This document shows positions 62,164 to 64,000 of a stretch of DNA of 64,000 nucleotides, in pieces; position 1 is the first letter of the stretch, and each line of letters starts with the position of its first letter. Below the pieces are notes generated by a model, which did not search any database, was not told where the DNA came from, and worked only from the letters and a program-made list of their open reading frames with translations. Made by a program: the position numbers and the translations under genes. The stretch is from Henricia sp. BOLD:AAB3569 (Eukaryota; Echinodermata; Asteroidea; Spinulosida; Echinasteridae): positions 124,001 through 188,000 of the forward strand of contig JBBELK010001198.1 in assembly GCA_037783545.1 (NCBI GenBank), given 5' to 3'.

Positions 62164-63054
62164 GTGGCTGTCTGTACACACCGCTTTGGGGTACTCCTGA
62201 GTTGTGCGCATGCTCAGTCATTCGGACTGTCGTTAACGCACCGCAGTTTGGCTCGGCAATTTGGTCAAAGTGTGGTCCAAACGTCGGCAAATTTGGAGGT
62301 CGAAAAATGTTCCGACGAACTTCAAATTTTGCATGCCCTAAACTCTCTATATTGCGCACTTGTCATAAAAAATTGATAGACTTTCGCCGGGAAATGGCAG
62401 AGAAATTTCAAAGTTTAGAAAAAACTGGGTTGAGGCTTCCTGACTGCTCTCACGCAAACCGTGGCTGTCTGTACACACCTCTTTGGGGTACTCCTGAGTT
62501 GTGCGCATGCTCAGTCATTCGGACTGTCGTTAACGCACCGCAGTTTGGCTCGGCAATTTGGTCAAAGTGTGGTCCAAACGTCGGCAAATTTGGAGGTCGA
62601 AAAATGTTCCGACGAACTTCAAATTTTGCATGCCCTAAACTCTCTATATTGCGCACTTGTCATAAAAAATTGACAGACTTTCGCCGGGAAATGGCAGAGA
62701 AATTTCAAAGTTTAGAAAAAACTGGGTTGAGGCTTCCTGACTGCTCTCACGCAAACCGTGGCTGTCTGTACACACCTCTTTGGGGTACTCCTGAGTTGTG
62801 CGCATGCTCAGTCATTCGGACTGTCGTTAACGCACCGCAGTTTGGCTCGGCAATTTGGTCAAAGTGTGGTCCAAACGTCGGCAAATTTGGAGGTCGAAAA
62901 ATGTTCCGACGAACTTCAAATTTTGCATGCCCTAAACTCTCTATATTGCGCACTTGTCATAAAAAATTGACAGACTTTCGCCGGGAAATGGCAGAGAAAT
63001 TTCAAAGTTTAGAAAAAACTGGGTTGAGGCTTCCTGACTGCTCTCACGCAAACC
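61273..63054 (+). repeat. 891-bp three-monomer tandem pair
   Basis: Two runs of CACCGCTTT/GATAGAC, plain, plain at 61273-62163 and 62164-63054, exactly 891 bp apart. This is a small, fresh duplication inside the six-monomer pattern. Confidence 0.75.
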
Positions 63055-64000
63055 GTGGCTGTCTGTACACACCTCTTTGGGGTACTCCTGAGTTGTGCGC
63101 ATGCTCAGTCATTCGGACTGTCGTTAACGCACCGCAGTTTGGCTCGGCAATTTGGTCAAAGTGTGGTCCAAACGTCGGCAAATTTGGAGGTCGAAAAATG
63201 TTCCGACGAACTTCAAATTTTGCATGCCCTAAACTCTCTATATTGCGCACTTGTCATAAAAAATTGACAGACTTTCGCCGGGAAATGGCAGAGAAATTTC
63301 AAAGTTTAGAAAAAACTGGGTTGAGGCTTCCTGACTGCTCTCACGCAAACCGTGGCTGTCTGTACACACCTCTTTGGGGTACTCCTGAGTTGTGCGCATG
63401 CTCAGTCATTCGGACTGTCGTTAACGCACCGCAGTTTGGCTCGGCAATTTGGTCAAAGTGTGGTCCAAACGTCGGCAAATTTGGAGGTCGAAAAATGTTC
63501 CGACGAACTTCAAATTGTGCATGCCCTAAACTCTCTATATTGCGCACTTGTCATAAAAAATTGACAGACTTTCGCAGGGAAATGGCAGAGAAATTTCAAA
63601 GTTTAGAAAAAACTGGGTTGAGGCTTCCTGACTGCTCTCACGCAAACCGTGGCTGTCTGTACACACCTCTTTGGGGTACTCCTGAGTTGTGCGCATGCTC
63701 AGTCATTCGGACTGTCGTTAACGCACCGCAGTTTGGCTCGGCAATTTGGTCAAAGTGTGGTCCAAACGTCGGCAAATTTGGAGGTCGAAAAATGTTCCGA
63801 CGAACTTCAAATTGTGCATGCCCTAAACTCTCTATATTGCGCACTTGTCATAAAAAATTGACAGACTTTCGCCGGGAAATGGCAGAGAAATTTCAAAGTT
63901 TAGAAAAAACTGGGTTGAGGCTTCCTGACTGCTCTCGCGCAAACCGTGGCTGTCTGTACACACCGCTTTGGGGTACTCCTGAGTTGTGCGCATGCTCAGT
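63055..64000 (+). repeat. Last monomers of the window
   Basis: A plain monomer, two consecutive AATTGTGC monomers (about 63514 and 63811, only the first with CGCAGGG), and the start of a CTCGCGC/CACCGCTTT monomer at 63946. The array continues beyond the window. Confidence 0.85.

Larger units (their letters stand above)
50074..64000 (+). repeat. Satellite array, right block (about 47 monomers)
   Basis: The same monomer family and orientation as the left block, beginning mid-monomer at CAATTTGG and still running at the last base. There are no short monomers, no TTGATGC alleles and no further interruption. Lengths are 297 bp apart from 296-bp ATGTCCGAC and 298-bp A-run variants. Confidence 0.98.

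Noticed and set aside
1-64000. CRISPR array
   Set aside because: The whole 297-bp unit is repeated without unique spacers, and the context is eukaryotic-type satellite.
1-64000. Intergenic spacer repeats of ribosomal DNA
   Set aside because: No 18S, 5.8S or 28S sequence occurs in 64 kb, and spacer subrepeat arrays of this length without rRNA genes would be unusual.
1-64000. Bacterial-type promoters (TTGACA with TATAAT-like boxes) in each monomer
   Set aside because: TTGACAG occurs in every monomer, but no suitable partner box lies 16-18 bp downstream, and the sequence is not bacterial in character.

Overview
The window holds no recognisable gene. It is a single head-to-tail satellite DNA array from a eukaryote: about 215 copies of a 297-bp monomer, all in the same orientation, running off both ends of the window. 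One non-satellite interruption of 727 bp lies at 49347-50073. The consensus monomer is about 46% GC. It carries 16 CpG where about 16 are expected from base composition, so there is no CpG depletion. That argues against a heavily germline-methylated vertebrate or plant genome and fits an invertebrate, but the sequence does not identify the organism.

Most monomers differ from the consensus at only a few positions, so the array is young or well homogenised. Shared variants recur at regular spacing and show higher-order repeats (HORs). Three domains can be told apart. Domain 1 (about 1-31.3 kb) is marked by a TTGATGC allele (the others have TTGAGGC), a one-base deletion giving GACTTCGCC, and a roughly 2.67-kb nine-monomer HOR. 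Domain 2 (about 31.3-52.4 kb, including the interruption) is marked by ten shortened 235-bp monomers between 32.6 and 46.9 kb and by HORs of 2547, 1423 and 829 bp. Domain 3 (about 52.4-64 kb) is marked by eight-A runs, AATTGTGC and GATAGAC alleles, and HORs of 1487, 2972, 1782 and 891 bp.

The interruption splits one monomer without net loss of satellite sequence. From left to right it has a 22-bp partial copy of adjacent satellite, about 210 bp of unrecognised sequence, a decaying 67-bp minisatellite, a 10-bp-arm palindrome overlapping an AATAAA, and an A-rich end. Its origin is not established.

Because 297 is divisible by three and one forward frame has no stop, the array gives apparent open frames of up to 1381 codons. 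These are by-products of the repeat period, not genes. I saw no rRNA, tRNA, CRISPR or recognisable transposon protein. Any function would be structural (centromeric, pericentromeric or other heterochromatin) or through satellite transcripts; nothing in the sequence alone proves either.
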